This document shows, in pieces, positions 10,884 through 22,569 of a DNA stretch of 64,000 nucleotides (position 1 is the stretch's first letter; every line of letters starts with the position of its first letter). The position numbers and the translations under genes were made by a program. The notes below the pieces were generated by a model that had not been told where the DNA came from, searched no databases, and saw only the letters and a program-made list of their open reading frames with translations. This stretch comes from Anagrus nilaparvatae. Its lineage: Eukaryota > Arthropoda > Insecta > Hymenoptera > Mymaridae. Location of the stretch: the NCBI GenBank assembly GCA_022575985.1, contig JAKSXM010000263.1, positions 13,744,001 to 13,808,000 of the forward strand, read 5' to 3'.

Positions 10884-11986
10884 CACTGAAAAACCGAAGA
10901 AATTGAAGCAATGACTAAGAAGCAATTGATATATGCCAATGATGGATATCATTAATTCAATGGCGAGATTGGAATTATTTCAAATATTTAAAACTATTGA
11001 AATGATTTTGAATATTATCATTTCAATGTATATTTATTAACAGAAAATAAGAAAAAATTTATTTTTTTATTTTCTCTTATTTTATATTTACATTTAATAT
11101 TTTATTCTTAATTTACCTTGTTTATTGTCTCCCCCGCTTGTTTATTTTTTTTGAATTATACTTTACAATGTTTTTTTTTTTTTTGAATTTATTTATTTAA
11201 TTATTTTTTTTTATTTTTTTATTAGTTATTATAACATATTTATTAACGTTTTTACACTTAAATTATTTTTTTAAAATTAATTATCCATTAAAAAAAACTG
11301 ATGAAAAATTTGATGACCTCTCCGGGATTCGATCCATAGACCTCTAGGATGACAGACAGCTACGTTGTCCACTACTCTAACAAGACACTTTGATTTATTA
11401 AAAAAATTTTGAAGACTATATGTTACAGGTATATTTTCCCACCCCTTTTAATATTAAGAGTAATTTATGCATATCTAGGTATAGCGAATGCATATTTAAA
11501 AATAATAATTAAATCTAACATAAATAATTTTTAGGAAATTCCATTTCTTTATAATAATAATAATGAATAGCAATAATATAAACAAAAACACCGCGCGCGC
11601 CATTAAAAACCATAATTATAGTCTGAGTAAACAATAAATACGCAGAAGGATATAGAAAGAGAAAGAATAGTACCTAAACATATGCATAATACGTACTTTT
11701 TTTTGTTATTAATAATATTGAACTGAAATCAATTTCTATTGATTGAATGTTTTTAAACGTTAAATCAAAATATTAAAAACAATTATTTTGATTGTATGCC
11801 CTCTATTAATTCAATCTTATACTCTCATTTATTTTGACGAAAATTGACATCAAAACAATGACTGCCGTATTCGATGGCGAGAAGCCATTCGTTTAATAGC
11901 GGCGACATCAAATCAATGATATTTTCTATTGGCATATTTCAATCGCTTCTAAGACATTGCTTCAATAGTACCGGTTTTTCAGTGTA
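10882..11986. mobile_element. TA-flanked MITE with CACTGAAAAACCG ends
   Basis: The left end CACTGAAAAACCG starts at 10884, and its reverse complement CGGTTTTTCAGTG ends at 11984. Both are bounded by TA. The end similarity continues inward with mismatches ('gaagcaatgactaagaagc', 'atatgccaat'). The element is 1,101 bp and has no coding frame. A TA duplication is typical of Tc1/mariner-type insertion. A second element with CACTGG ends lies at 39263-40014. The middle contains a tRNA-like sequence within a longer repeat that is shared with 41285-41740. Confidence 0.78.
11319..11388 (-). repeat. tRNA-like sequence (pol III A/B-box-like), probable pseudogene
   Basis: On the minus strand the sequence starts gtgtcttgttagagtagtgg (A-box-like) and ends with ggatcgaatcccggag (B-box-like, close to the T-arm consensus), about 70 bp in all. 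The stems do not pair well enough for a working tRNA. About 25 bp of 5' flank and the 3' flank are shared with the plus-strand copy at 41510, so it is part of a dispersed repeat and not a lone tRNA gene. Confidence 0.55.
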
Positions 11987-12394
11987 GGTTTATGGAACTT
12001 TTGTATAGTTTTAAATATAATATTTATAATCTTATTTAATTTTATTCTGAATTAAAATTTTATATATCAGTATATAATTCTTTTTTTTTTAATAATACTC
12101 GGAGAAGAATGTTGTGCAAATTTAGCAAGGTTAATTTGAGTAAAACGGGGTTAGTTTTAAGACCAAAAAAATTTTGGACAAAATAATCCAGGGGATAATG
12201 TTGATGAAAAAAATGAAGAGAGGATGTAACAGAATATGAATAACATTAATGATTAATAAATTAAATTTAATTTTTATTTTATTTTTACTTTTGTTGTCAC
12301 TTTAATTAATTTACAATAATGAAAGTAAGTGTTATTATATCATTGACATTTTGCAAGAATTGGCCTACGTCTCATCCGAAAGAAAAACAATTTT

Positions 12395-12600
12395 GGGTAA
12401 AGGTCTTATACAATAGTGGTTGCTGGTGCCAAAAGAACCACTTTGTCCCAAAAAGACAACTTTAGGTTTGAGGTTTTATACAACAGCAATGGCTTAGGCC
12501 AAAAGGTCCAGTTTGGCCCAAACAGAACATTTTGAGTAAAAGGTCTTATGAAACAGTGATTGTTTAGACCAAAAGGTCAACTTCGGCCCAAAAAGACCTA
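12395..12600 (+). repeat. Short tandem repeat, about 75-bp unit
   Basis: About three degenerate units share 'aaaggtcttatacaa', 'ccaaaaggtcca' and 'tttggcccaaa'. They lie directly upstream of the dispersed repeat that precedes the FEN1-like gene. No function is suggested. Confidence 0.5.
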
Positions 12601-12619
12601 ATTTTTTGAAAATTTTTTT

Positions 12620-12715
12620 TCCAAAATTTTTTTCATAAAAATATACAAAAAACACCAAATATTTTTTTCTTTTTGGACGTAGCACCTAATCATTTCTATG
12701 ACAGTACTACCTTTT
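12620..12715 (+). repeat. Dispersed repeat, copy at the 5' edge of the FEN1-like gene
   Basis: The motif 'tttctttttggacgtagcac' followed by 'ctaat...ctatgacagtact' matches the units repeated at 61.0-61.96 kb ('ctttttggacttagtacct', 'cctatgaaagtact'). A poorer copy lies near 35.46 kb. The first ATG of the long gene (12698) lies inside this repeat. Confidence 0.6.
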
Positions 12716-15700
12716 TTTGGTTTTAATTTTAGTTTAGATACAAGTAATATTACTTTAAATGCAACTGAAATGGATGCATTGAAAAATAATCATTGCATTA
12801 TTTGTGAATACAAGAGAAGACAAAATAAAGCAATGATTACGCCAAAAAGTAAAGTAACTTTTAATAAACTAAAAATCTGTGCAAAAATTAAAAAAGATTT
12901 AAAAATGTTAGTTAAACTTAATTACATTCAAAATCAAAATATTAATTTAAACTATCATAAAAACTGCTATGCTGCTTACATTCAGTTTCCGAATCCATCG
13001 GAAAAAAAAGTAAATGCAACTACCTTTAAAAAAGAAGCTTTTCAGCAAATTAAAGAAATTGTTGAAAAAGAAGTAATAGAAATGCGCACCGTTAAATTCG
13101 TTGATGATTTGAAAAAAATTTATAAAGATAATATATGTAAAATATTTGAATCTAATAACGCCACTATTCCTAAAACAATGAAGTATAGGCTAATTAATTC
13201 CTTGAAAAGTAAATTTCATGAAAAAATACAAATAGTTAATCTTAAGGGAACTTATGTTGTAACGCCAAAAGATTGCATAGTTGCTGATTTAAGTAAAGAA
13301 GATTTGCAATCTAGGGAACTATATTCTAACGCAGCTAAAGGTTTGAGAGAATTAAGTCTAGGTGTGAAAAAAAATAAATTGCCTTATTTTTTAAATGAAG
13401 AGGATGTTATTAAAGGAGAGTGTGAAGAAGTTCCCCCTGAATTAATAAATTTTTTTTCTGATTTTTTTTGCGGAAACAACGTTTCACGAAAAAATAGCGA
13501 CCGAATTCAAAGACTTTCAAAATCAATGGCCGAAGATGTAATTTATATTAACAACAATGGAAACTTAAAGACGTCCAAGCAATTAACATTAGGCTTAACC
13601 ATGAAAAATTTAACTAATTCGCGACAAATTATAGAAATTTTGAATAGGTATGGCCAAACCTGTAGTTACAACGTACTAGAGGGCTTGGAAACGCATATTG
13701 CAATGACAATAGATAATACAAAAAAAATTTGTCTTTCTCATATTTTACCTGACGACGAAACTCACAAAAGAATGACTCACGTATCTGGTGACAACTTTGA
13801 TAGATACGTTGATAGCAGGGCTTGCGCTGGTAAAGAAGGTCTTCACGATACTACAATTATAGTATCACAGTTAATTTTACCTGGAGACATAGATTATGTG
13901 AGTCTAGAAAGCATTCTTACTTCACAAGAAAATATATCAGATTCTAATGAATACGATTCAGATTCTAGTACGGAAAATGATTTAAGTGAATGTGAAGAAG
14001 AAACGCTTGAAAATACCAATGAATATGAAACTACTATGGAAATAGATGAAGCAGCTTCAATGGATACTGTTGAAGTAAATAATACATTGGAATCAACCGT
14101 TTAGGAATTTAACACTGAAAATGTTAATAGTGATCCAGATATTGAAGAGGTATGCGAAAATTCTCAAATAAATTATAAAAGAATGAAACGTCAGTTTGTA
14201 CCATGTAACGACGATTATGATGATCCATATTTAAAAAAATTGCGAATGAATTGCACCTTGCTTCCATGGGATTCCATCCTCCGCAAGTCTGAACCTGATA
14301 ATTTGCGTAATGTTACAAATATTGACACTTCATGGGCTATTTCTCATGCTTTACATATTAGAAATACGCCTATGTGGACAGGTTATAACAGTAGAATGTA
14401 TATAGATAAACTTCCTCTTCGAAGAATTGGATACTTAAAACCTATAAATAAGTCTCCTACTAACCATAGCGTTGTAAAGAAGACTTTAGATTTGTGTTTG
14501 CAAATTAGAAAAGAAGTAAAACAACGATATATAGAAGTAACTTATGATCTGAATATTGCTAATATAGCTTGGAAAATTCAAGCCGAAGAAAGAAATGAAG
14601 AGATGGAATTAATATACAAGAACGTGTTTATTCATTTGGGTCTGTTTCATTTGCAAATGGCATACTTTCATGCTGTTGGTAAATTTATTAATGAATGTGG
14701 TATATCCAATATTATGATTGATGCAGGAGTAATTGCCAGTGGGTCTATTAATGGATTTATTTCTGGAAAGCATTTTAATAGAAATAAACGCTTATATCCT
14801 TTACTTTATGTAGCTTTGCAACAACTGTTATTTGATAGATTTTTATATGACAAAAATAAAATTGTTTCCGCATCCATAATAGAGAATTTAAGAAAACTGC
14901 AAACTAATAAAACAAATGATTTTTTCATAGAGGACGAGGAATTACAAAATCTATTATTTGAATATAAAAACTATTTTGAAGAGGTATATTTAGGAAAAAA
15001 TGGCAAAACTGCACAATTTTATTGTATATTTTTACGATTATTAGATTATTTTTTCGTACTGTCAAGAAGTATTAGAACAGGTGATTTTGATTTATTAAAA
15101 TACGTTTTACCAAAAATAGCAAACATTTTTTTTGCAATGAATCAACAAAACTACTCAAGATATACAACGTGGTACGATAATAACCTTAAAAATGTAGAGG
15201 AGACACACCCTGGGTTGCAGGAGAACTTTAAAAATGGTTCCTTTAGTATAAGAAGAACAAAGAATCCTTTTTCGGCCCAAGCTAAAGATTACATCTCGGA
15301 AACGACTCAAAATGCTGATGCGGCAAATAAGATGAAGGGTATCACCAATATAACACATAATTTTTCAAGAAGAATGCTTTGGTCAATAAGTTTTGCCACT
15401 AAGGCTGCAATTACGTCACACACATTAGATATTTGTGGACTGAAAAAAAAACAGGACGTTTCGAATGATCTACAAAAGCATAACATTAATCGAAGTTTAT
15501 TCCAAATTCAAAAACTAGTTGAAAGCTTTAATAGGCATATTAACCCATTTTCAGAAGCAATAGATGTTGATAAACTATATCATATTTCAAGTGGAAAAGC
15601 TGCAGAAGAAAAGGTAGAAAAATTTTTATTAAAAGTAGAAAAGCTTGGATTTGATAACAGAAAATCATTTACTTAAGAATGTTCTACAAATAAAAATAGA

Positions 15701-17447
15701 TTTTCTGAACCCATAAAACGAAATCAAATACATACTTTTGCTGTTGGTACAAAAAAAAAAGTTAACAGGATAACACTAAAAAAAGAAGAAGTTACCATTC
15801 AAAAGGATATTTTTGGCAGCTTACTTGCAATAGCCCTTAAGCATAAGATATGTTTACAAAAAATGCTATCTTATCCAATTACATCTGTACCTTTATCTCT
15901 CTGCCACATAGATGGCTCAATATTTACAACTTCTAAAAGTTCCTTGATGCATCATATCGAAAAAAAAGTACCTACGGATGGCGAAATGAAGCATCCTGAT
16001 GTTATAATATATGATGGTTTTGCTTTACTTTATTGTCTTCACAATTTACCAATAACTTTTGGCCAAATTTCTGAGCGAATTTTATGTTATATTACTAAAA
16101 ATAACGCTTCTCGGGTAGATATTATTTTTGATACCTATCCAAGTCCAAGCATTAAGGACCAACAGCATAAGTTACGAGACAATTACGGAGAAGTCTTCGA
16201 AATTTCAGGAAGAAATCAAGAAAGAAGAAAAAATTTTATAGCTGAACTGAAAAACATAAATTTTAAAAAAGCCTTAGTCAAATTCTTAATAGCAGACTGG
16301 CAAAGTGATGATAGGTCGTCAATAATTTTAAATAAAAAAGTATATCTTAATTTTGATAAATGCTTTTTATTTAAAAGAAATGGGCCTGCAGTGAATTGTT
16401 CCATTGTAAGTCAGCTAACATGTTTACAAGAAGAAGCAGACACAAAAATTGTTCTGCATGCATGTAGCATACAAATTTTCACATCTGCAAATATAATAAA
16501 ACCAGCCAACATCTTAATTCGAGCAAGTGATACTGATATATTTATAATCTTGCTTGCAAATATTAATCACTTGCAAGAAAAAAGAAATTTTATTTGGATG
16601 GATGCGGGTACAGGTAAAGAAAGGCGTCATATAAACATCAGTAACATTTTTAATAAGTTAGGCCAAAAAGTTTGTGAAGCCCTTCCAGGATTGCACGCTT
16701 TGACAAGTTGTGATTACAACCCAGCGCTTCGTGGTAAAGGGAAAATTAGACCCTTAGATATAATGATGACAACGCCAGATTTTATAGACGCATGTACCAA
16801 TTTGGCAAATATAAGCGAAGCACTTGCTGAAGATTCTGAAAAATTACTAAAAAGTAAAATGTTTCAAGATATTGAAAGATTTGTCTGTCGAATTTATAGC
16901 AAACCAACAATGAAATGTGTTGACAAAGCACGCTACAAGAGTTTTATAAAAACTTATGGATGCAAGGATCCACAAAAATTATTAGAAATAAATATTACAT
17001 CATTCGATGCTACCAAAATTCCTCCTTGCAAAAGAGAATTACTGATGCAATTTCTTAGAGCCTCTTACATCTCATGCACTTGGAAAAATGCATTCAATTC
17101 TTCTTCTCTTAATAAGAATCCTGTAAAGTATGGATTCAAACAAATTGATAACACGTACGACTTTCATTGGTATAGAGGCGACCGTGTGCCAAAAATACAG
17201 GACATTATAATAGAAGAAATTGAAATCACTCAAGCAGACAGTGAAGGTAAAAAAACCTAAATCTTGATAATTAAAACTTACAATATAAGGAAGTGGAAAT
17301 TAATAATTTTTTTATTATTTTTTTATTGCTGTAATAGAAGTCAACTCTGCAGATGTGATTTATGAAGTAGAAACTGAATTCCTAGATAGAGATCAAATAG
17401 ATGAACTTGAAACACTGGAATCACTTGAACATGAAAACTTTATGTAA
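12698..17447 (+). pseudogene. FEN1/XPG-like nuclease-domain protein of an uncharacterised animal family, two in-frame stops
   Basis: One frame runs from 12698 to 17246, broken only by TAG at 14102 and TAA at 15674. A 91-bp intron (17247-17337, GT...AG) then joins in phase to an acidic last exon (17338-17447), giving 1,553 codons. An N-terminal zinc-binding module (Cys33, Cys36, His87, Cys90) is followed by an acidic linker, a large middle domain ('IDAGVIASGSINGFISGKHFNR') and a C-terminal nuclease-like domain. Counting from Met 15863, the FEN1 metal-ligand positions are all filled: Asp51 (IIYDG), Asp90 (IIFDTYPSPSIK), Glu190/Glu191/Asp193 (QEEADT), Asp223/Asp225 (ASDTD) and Asp284 (SCDY, then 'LRGKGKIRPL'). 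I remember this architecture from expanded families in cnidarians and insects with no assigned role. The ATG at 12698 lies in a repeat, so ATG 12770 may be the true start. There are no frameshifts, so decay is recent, or a stop is bypassed by splicing or readthrough. Confidence 0.82.
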
Positions 17448-18080
17448 TTAGGGTAAGAATTTTAATAAAATTTAATTTTTCAAAATTACTTAAATATTTT
17501 TTTTTAGGAAATACATTCACTTATTACAAGTAATTAAAAAAATTAAAATTTAGCAACAGGCATTACTTTTGTTTTAAAAAGGAATTTAATTAAGAATTTA
17601 CTGAAATAAATGCTAAAAAAATTATGTATGTGGACATTATATTGCATCTATAATAAATTTAAATTTTAAATAAATAATAAATAATACAAATTTCTTTACT
17701 TAATTAAAAAGTTATTTTACACCAATTACTTTTATTATAGCATAAAAATTATAAAAAATTTTAATAACTGATTCTTGCGTAATAACCTATTTCAGTTGCT
17801 AAGATTAAAGATTAAAACTCTGATTTATTAAAATTTATAAAAATAAAATCTACTTAAAAATGAAGTTATTTAAACCAAGCCTTAAATTATTTGATTAAAT
17901 AACTTGTCAAATACCTATTTTTGCTAAATAGCTTTAATCCCATATCAGTAACAATAAAATATTCAATATTATGTTTTATTAGCTATATTTTGTTTAAAAT
18001 TTCAAGACCAGCAGCTGAAGCATGTAAGTATAGAGCATTTTTTGCAATTTTGTTCACATGTTTGAAACATGAGTGAAATA
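17448..18080. other. 3' flank of the FEN1-like gene; no gene seen
   Basis: AT-rich sequence with possible polyadenylation signals (for example 'aataaa' around 17648 and 17670). The satellite array begins at its right edge. Confidence 0.4.
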
Positions 18081-19790
18081 TTTCTAAGGGTTGGTTCTCA
18101 ACCAATAAAATACTTTATTTTAAAAGGGTTGATACCACATGTTATTCAAGTATCAATAATGAAAAAAGTTAGTCGGCGTTATATTTGTCTTTGAATTGAT
18201 AAACAACTGACTTTCAGGGTTAAACTGGGGGTTGAAAATCCCCATTAGTACATTACTTTTAACAAATCGTTGCAAGCTAATGTTATTGGCACAATAAACA
18301 ATCATATATGTTAAGTTCATCTGGTTAGAAAAAATCACCTGGGTTAAATATTTTTAGGGGTTGGTTTTCGCGCCTTAAAATATTTTTTTTTGCAAAGAGT
18401 TGATACTATAAGTTATTAAAATCTCAATGATGCAAAAATATCTTGGATTGTATATTTGAGCCAAAAATTCTTGAAACTGATTAAAAACCTGACTTTTAGG
18501 GTTAAACAGAGGGGCAAAAATCACACTCGGTACCTGATTTTAAACAAATCGTTGAAAACTAATGTTATTTGCACAATAAACAATCATATATGAAAAGCTC
18601 AACTGGTTAGAAAAAATCACCTTGGTGAAATATTTTTAGGGGTTGGATTTTGCTCCTAATAATATTTTTTTTACAAAGGGTTGATATCATACGTTATTAA
18701 AGTCTCAATGATGCGAAAATTTCTTGGATAGTATATTTGAGCCTAAAAGTCTTGAAACTGATTAAAAACCAGACTTTTAGGGTTAAACTAGGGGGCAAAA
18801 ATCACCCTCGGTACCGGATTTTTAACAAATCGTTGAAAACTAATGTTATTGGCACAATAAACAATCATACATGTAAAGCTCACCTGGTTAGAAAAAATCA
18901 CCTTGGTGAAATATTTTTAGGGGTTGGATTTTGCCCCTAAAAATATTGTTTTTTACAAAGGGTTGATACCATACGTTATTAAAGTCTCAGTGATGCGAAA
19001 ATTTCTTGGATGGTATATTTGAGCCTAAGTCTTGAAACTGATTAAAAACCTGACTTTTAGGGTTAAACAAAGGGGCAAAAATCACCCCCGGTATCGGATT
19101 TTTAACAAATCGTTGAAAACTAATGTTATTGGCACAATAAACAATCATACATGTAAAGCTCACCTGGTTAGAAAAAATCACCTTGGTGAAATATTTTTAG
19201 GGGTTGGATTTTGCCCCTAAAAATATTGTTTTTTACAAAGGGTTGATACCATACGTTATTAAAGTCTCAATGATGCGAAAATTGCTTGGATAGTATATTT
19301 GAGCCTAAAACTTTTGTAACTGATTAAAAACCTTGCTTTTAGGGTAAAACGGATGCGGAAAAATTACCCTTGGTACCGGATTTTTAACAAATCGTTTAAA
19401 ACTTATTTTATTGGCACCATAACAAATCATATATGTAAAGCTCATCTGGTTAGAAGAAATCACCTTAGTGAAATATTTTTCGGGGTTGGTTTTAGCCCCT
19501 TAAAATATTTTTTTTTGCAAAGGGTTGATACCGTACGTTATTAGAGTCTCAATGATGCGAAAATTTCTTGGATGGTATATTTGAGCCTAAAACTTTTGAA
19601 ACTGATTAAAAACCTTGCTTTTAGGGTTAAACGGATGGGAAAAATTACCCTTGGTACTGGATTTTTAACAAATCGTTTAAAACTTTTGTTATTGGCACCA
19701 TAACAAATCATATATGTAAAGCTCATCTGGTTAGAAAAAATTACCTTGGTGAAAAAATCTTTGGGGGTGGATATCACCCCTCAGCACCTA
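18081..19790 (+). repeat. Satellite array, about 281-bp unit
   Basis: The anchor ggggttgg recurs at about 18088, 18357, 18639, 18920, 19200 and 19482, with a degenerate copy at 19763. Spacing is 280-282 bp except for the first interval (269). Each unit also holds 'aaagggttgatacc', 'tctcaatgatgcgaaaat', 'gggttaaac', 'ggatttttaacaaatcgtt' and 'ctggttagaaaaaatcacc'. Copies in the middle are most alike and the edges are worn, as expected for unequal crossing-over. Open frames of about 62-78 aa recur on both strands simply because the unit repeats; I do not call them genes. Confidence 0.9.
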
Positions 19791-20300
19791 TTTTTTACCA
19801 AAGCATTGAAGGCACGGGCTAGTGGTACAAAACTAAAGCAACTGTCAAAATTTGATGTGGTTAGAATTTTTTCACCTAGGTGATATTTTTGGGGGTACTT
19901 TTGACCCTTATAACTGCACCCGGAACCATTTCCCAAAGGTACGAATTGGCACACATGCTACATTTGGCATGTACATTCATTAGCCAAAGTCCTTTGCGGT
20001 TACAATTTTTTCACCTTGGGTCAAAAATTTTTTAACCCCTCCCCCCTCAGGTCGGCACCGGTTTTTTTACAAACCGATTTGTAATTAGCTTCTGGGGGGT
20101 GTATTGATGGATATCCTAAATTTTCATCCGGTTAGAAAATTTTCACCTGGGTGATTTTTTGCTAACCAGCCTAGGCTAATTAGGTACGCAAAGGCTCTTA
20201 ACATATGACTCAGTGGGCATCCTTACATAAGTAGTTCGGTGCATTTGCAATTATCTTTGGTTAGTCAAAAAATCACCCTACATCTTATGGGCTCTGCTAC
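19791..20300 (+). repeat. Degenerate edge of the satellite
   Basis: Two to three worn copies keep only parts of the unit ('ttagaattttttcacct', 'tttttttacaaaccgattt', 'ggttagaaaattttcacctg'). The array merges here into the truncated left end of the next coding fragment. Confidence 0.6.
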
Positions 20301-20330
20301 TAAAATACATATTGTTATTAAATAAACATA

Positions 20331-21077
20331 TTGTTATTATATTTGATCCCGAGGCAAATTATTGATATCTTCACTTCACCTAGATTTGCTAATCCTGATC
20401 AATTTTTGTTACGGACTTTATTACGGAAACATAATAAAAAATATATTAAACTATTTAAGAACTTAAAACCAAAAATGCATTTTTGGTTGCATTACGTAGA
20501 AAGTTTGATACAAAATGGACCATTGGTACATTATTGGGGTATGTCCTATGAAAGGAAAAATAAGGAGTTGAAGGATTTAGCTACCAGCAGTTGTAATCAC
20601 ATTAATTTGCCACATACTATAGCCATTCGTTATCAATTAAAAATGGCTAATTTAAATATGAAGAATTCACAAGACATATTCAGAATCAAAGAAAGTTGGT
20701 TCAATTGATTCAGAATATGATTTAGGCATGGCATAAGAAAATATATTCCTAATGTTGATAGTGCTAAGACTTACAATTATATTAAAATAGATAATAAAGT
20801 TTATCGTCCTGGCATGACAATAGTTCTGAATGTAGATGATTTAGGAGTACCAATTTTTAGCAAAATTTCAAAAATTTATAATATATACAATAAGATATAT
20901 TTTCTGCTGAATAAAATAGAGACAATTGATTTTGATTCACATTATCACGCATATGAAGTAATATTATCAAAAAAAATAGATATTTTAAAAGAAATTAGTC
21001 AACTTCATTTATCATGCCAATGTTTATTAGTAAACAAAGATAATTCTGATTTTATTATTACACGGCATCAAATTTAA
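20331..21077 (+). pseudogene. Fragment of an insect orphan protein family ('KLKPKMHF' type)
   Basis: The frame from 20331 gives 125 aa with 'NLKPKMHFWLHYVESLIQNG', then 'YERKNKELKDLA'. The same frame resumes after two TGA codons (20706, 20718) and runs through 'RPGMTIVLNVDDLGVPIF' and 'FDSHYHAYEV' to the stop at 21075-21077. I recognise the pattern from insect proteins of unknown function that occur in many copies, where both blocks are joined in one protein. The N-terminal part is missing and the satellite begins just upstream. Two nonsense codons make it a pseudogene unless the gap at about 20700-20770 is an intron, for which I see no good GT...AG pair. Family recognition is from memory. 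Confidence 0.6.
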
Positions 21078-21268
21078 TAATTTTTGAAAGATGATTGCTT
21101 TAAATAATTAAATTTATTACTCGCGTAAATAATTTTTTGTTTCAAAAAACAACTTTTTTTAATTGGTTAACAATAGTATTAAATAATTAAGCTCGAGATT
21201 ACAATATAAGTAAAATATTCATGGCGTATTAAAAATGCTTTTTTTAAACAAATGCTGTTTACCCTATC

Positions 21269-22569
21269 ACGTTGTAATATGGTAAAATTTTGAGTATTAT
21301 ATTGTGTATAGAATAAATGGGACCAGGACGTATGGTGTGAATGTATGTGTGTTGTCGCGATGAAATAGAGGGCGTAAGCTCGCGGAGAGAGAGCAGACCA
21401 AAAAGTATATTTCCTTTTTATCTACTTCCTTCTTTCTACTTCCCCCAAAAAGAAGATACTGGCAGAACGTGTTTGGCTATTACTCAGTAAGCATCACGTG
21501 TAGTTCTCATACAATTATTAGTTGAACTTTTCGAGATTATAAAATTAGATTTTGAAGTTTAGTTGATTATTGGTATTGTGTATTGTCGATAATTTTAAAT
21601 AATCTTGGATTGGCGAAATTATATTTTTATGTTAAAAACTGGTGATCGACGAGTATATTTATTCAATAAAAGGTTTGACGTCTTGGCGGAATATTCTCTT
21701 TAAGCAGTGACCACGAGGCAGCGCCTATTGTTATAAATTATTCAACTTTGGAAAAAGTGAAGTTTGGCCATTTTTACAGTAATTAAAATAAATTCAAGTC
21801 TGTCCAACCATTTAATCAATTATTGACGAAGACAACGTGAGAAGGTATTAATTTAGTATTTTGGAGTATTATTCAATTTCAAGAATTATCGCTTTTATCC
21901 TTTCCTTATTCCCTTTTTTATATATATTGAAATTTCATGAAATTAGATTATTTTATATTAATTATTGTAAAGAGCCCTTTCGGTCATATTATCTCTCTCT
22001 CTCGCGTTATTCTAAATTTATTAACCGCGTGTTAAATATCGATTATTATTATCAAAATCGCTTCGCGTCGTGTATTTCAGCGGAAATCACGCCATTAAAT
22101 TCTTAGATTAAGATTATTATTTGTACTGAAACTTTATATTAATTTAATAATATTTGATATTATAATAAATAATTATTCTTTTGTTTAACTATTAATACTT
22201 GTCATTTTATTTCTTTAAAAAATATACTACCTTACTTATATATGGGTAAGTCTATGTAAATTTGCTCTTATATTTTTATACATATCTTTACAATTATATT
22301 TAGTATTTAATTCAGAAACCTCCTGAATTTCCCGTGATAGTTATAATATTTCATATTTGCGCTATAAGTATTATAACGGATCCCCTCTGAACCCGCGGAA
22401 TAAGAAACGGCAATTCAATATTATTATTATTAAACCAAGCCTTTCTTATACCGCGAGTCTCATTTCTAAAAATTTTGTTTGTAATATGACAGAGGTAACC
22501 TTGTCCTTTAATTAATTGAATAAAATTATTATTATTATTATTTATCTTAAATTTGTCATATTACAACGT
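21269..22569 (+). mobile_element. Solo LTR of about 1.29 kb with ACGT target duplication
   Basis: The segment 21273-22565 starts TGTAATATGG and ends CATATTACA, the short inverted ends of an LTR. It is flanked by ACGT at 21269-21272 and 22566-22569. Inside are 'ataaatgggaccagg', GA-rich and CT-rich blocks and 'caataaaagg' (around 21664), a likely polyadenylation signal. No gag or pol lies next to it, so it is what remains after recombination between two LTRs. A 4-bp duplication and LTRs this long would fit Ty3/gypsy; the superfamily is inference. The 81-aa frame at 21861-22106 lies inside the LTR and is not called. Confidence 0.72.

Noticed and set aside
14069..14104. A small intron removing the TAG at 14102
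   Set aside because: A GT...AG pair exists (gtaaat...gtttag), but it would leave an intron of only about 30 bp, too short for an insect. I left the stop in place.
18153..19777. Open frames of 61-78 aa on both strands in the satellite
   Set aside because: They recur with the 281-bp unit and are broken in the worn copies. Repetition explains them and no protein family is recognisable.
18081..20300. CRISPR-like array
   Set aside because: The whole 281-bp unit repeats without short repeats separated by unique spacers, and the genome is eukaryotic.
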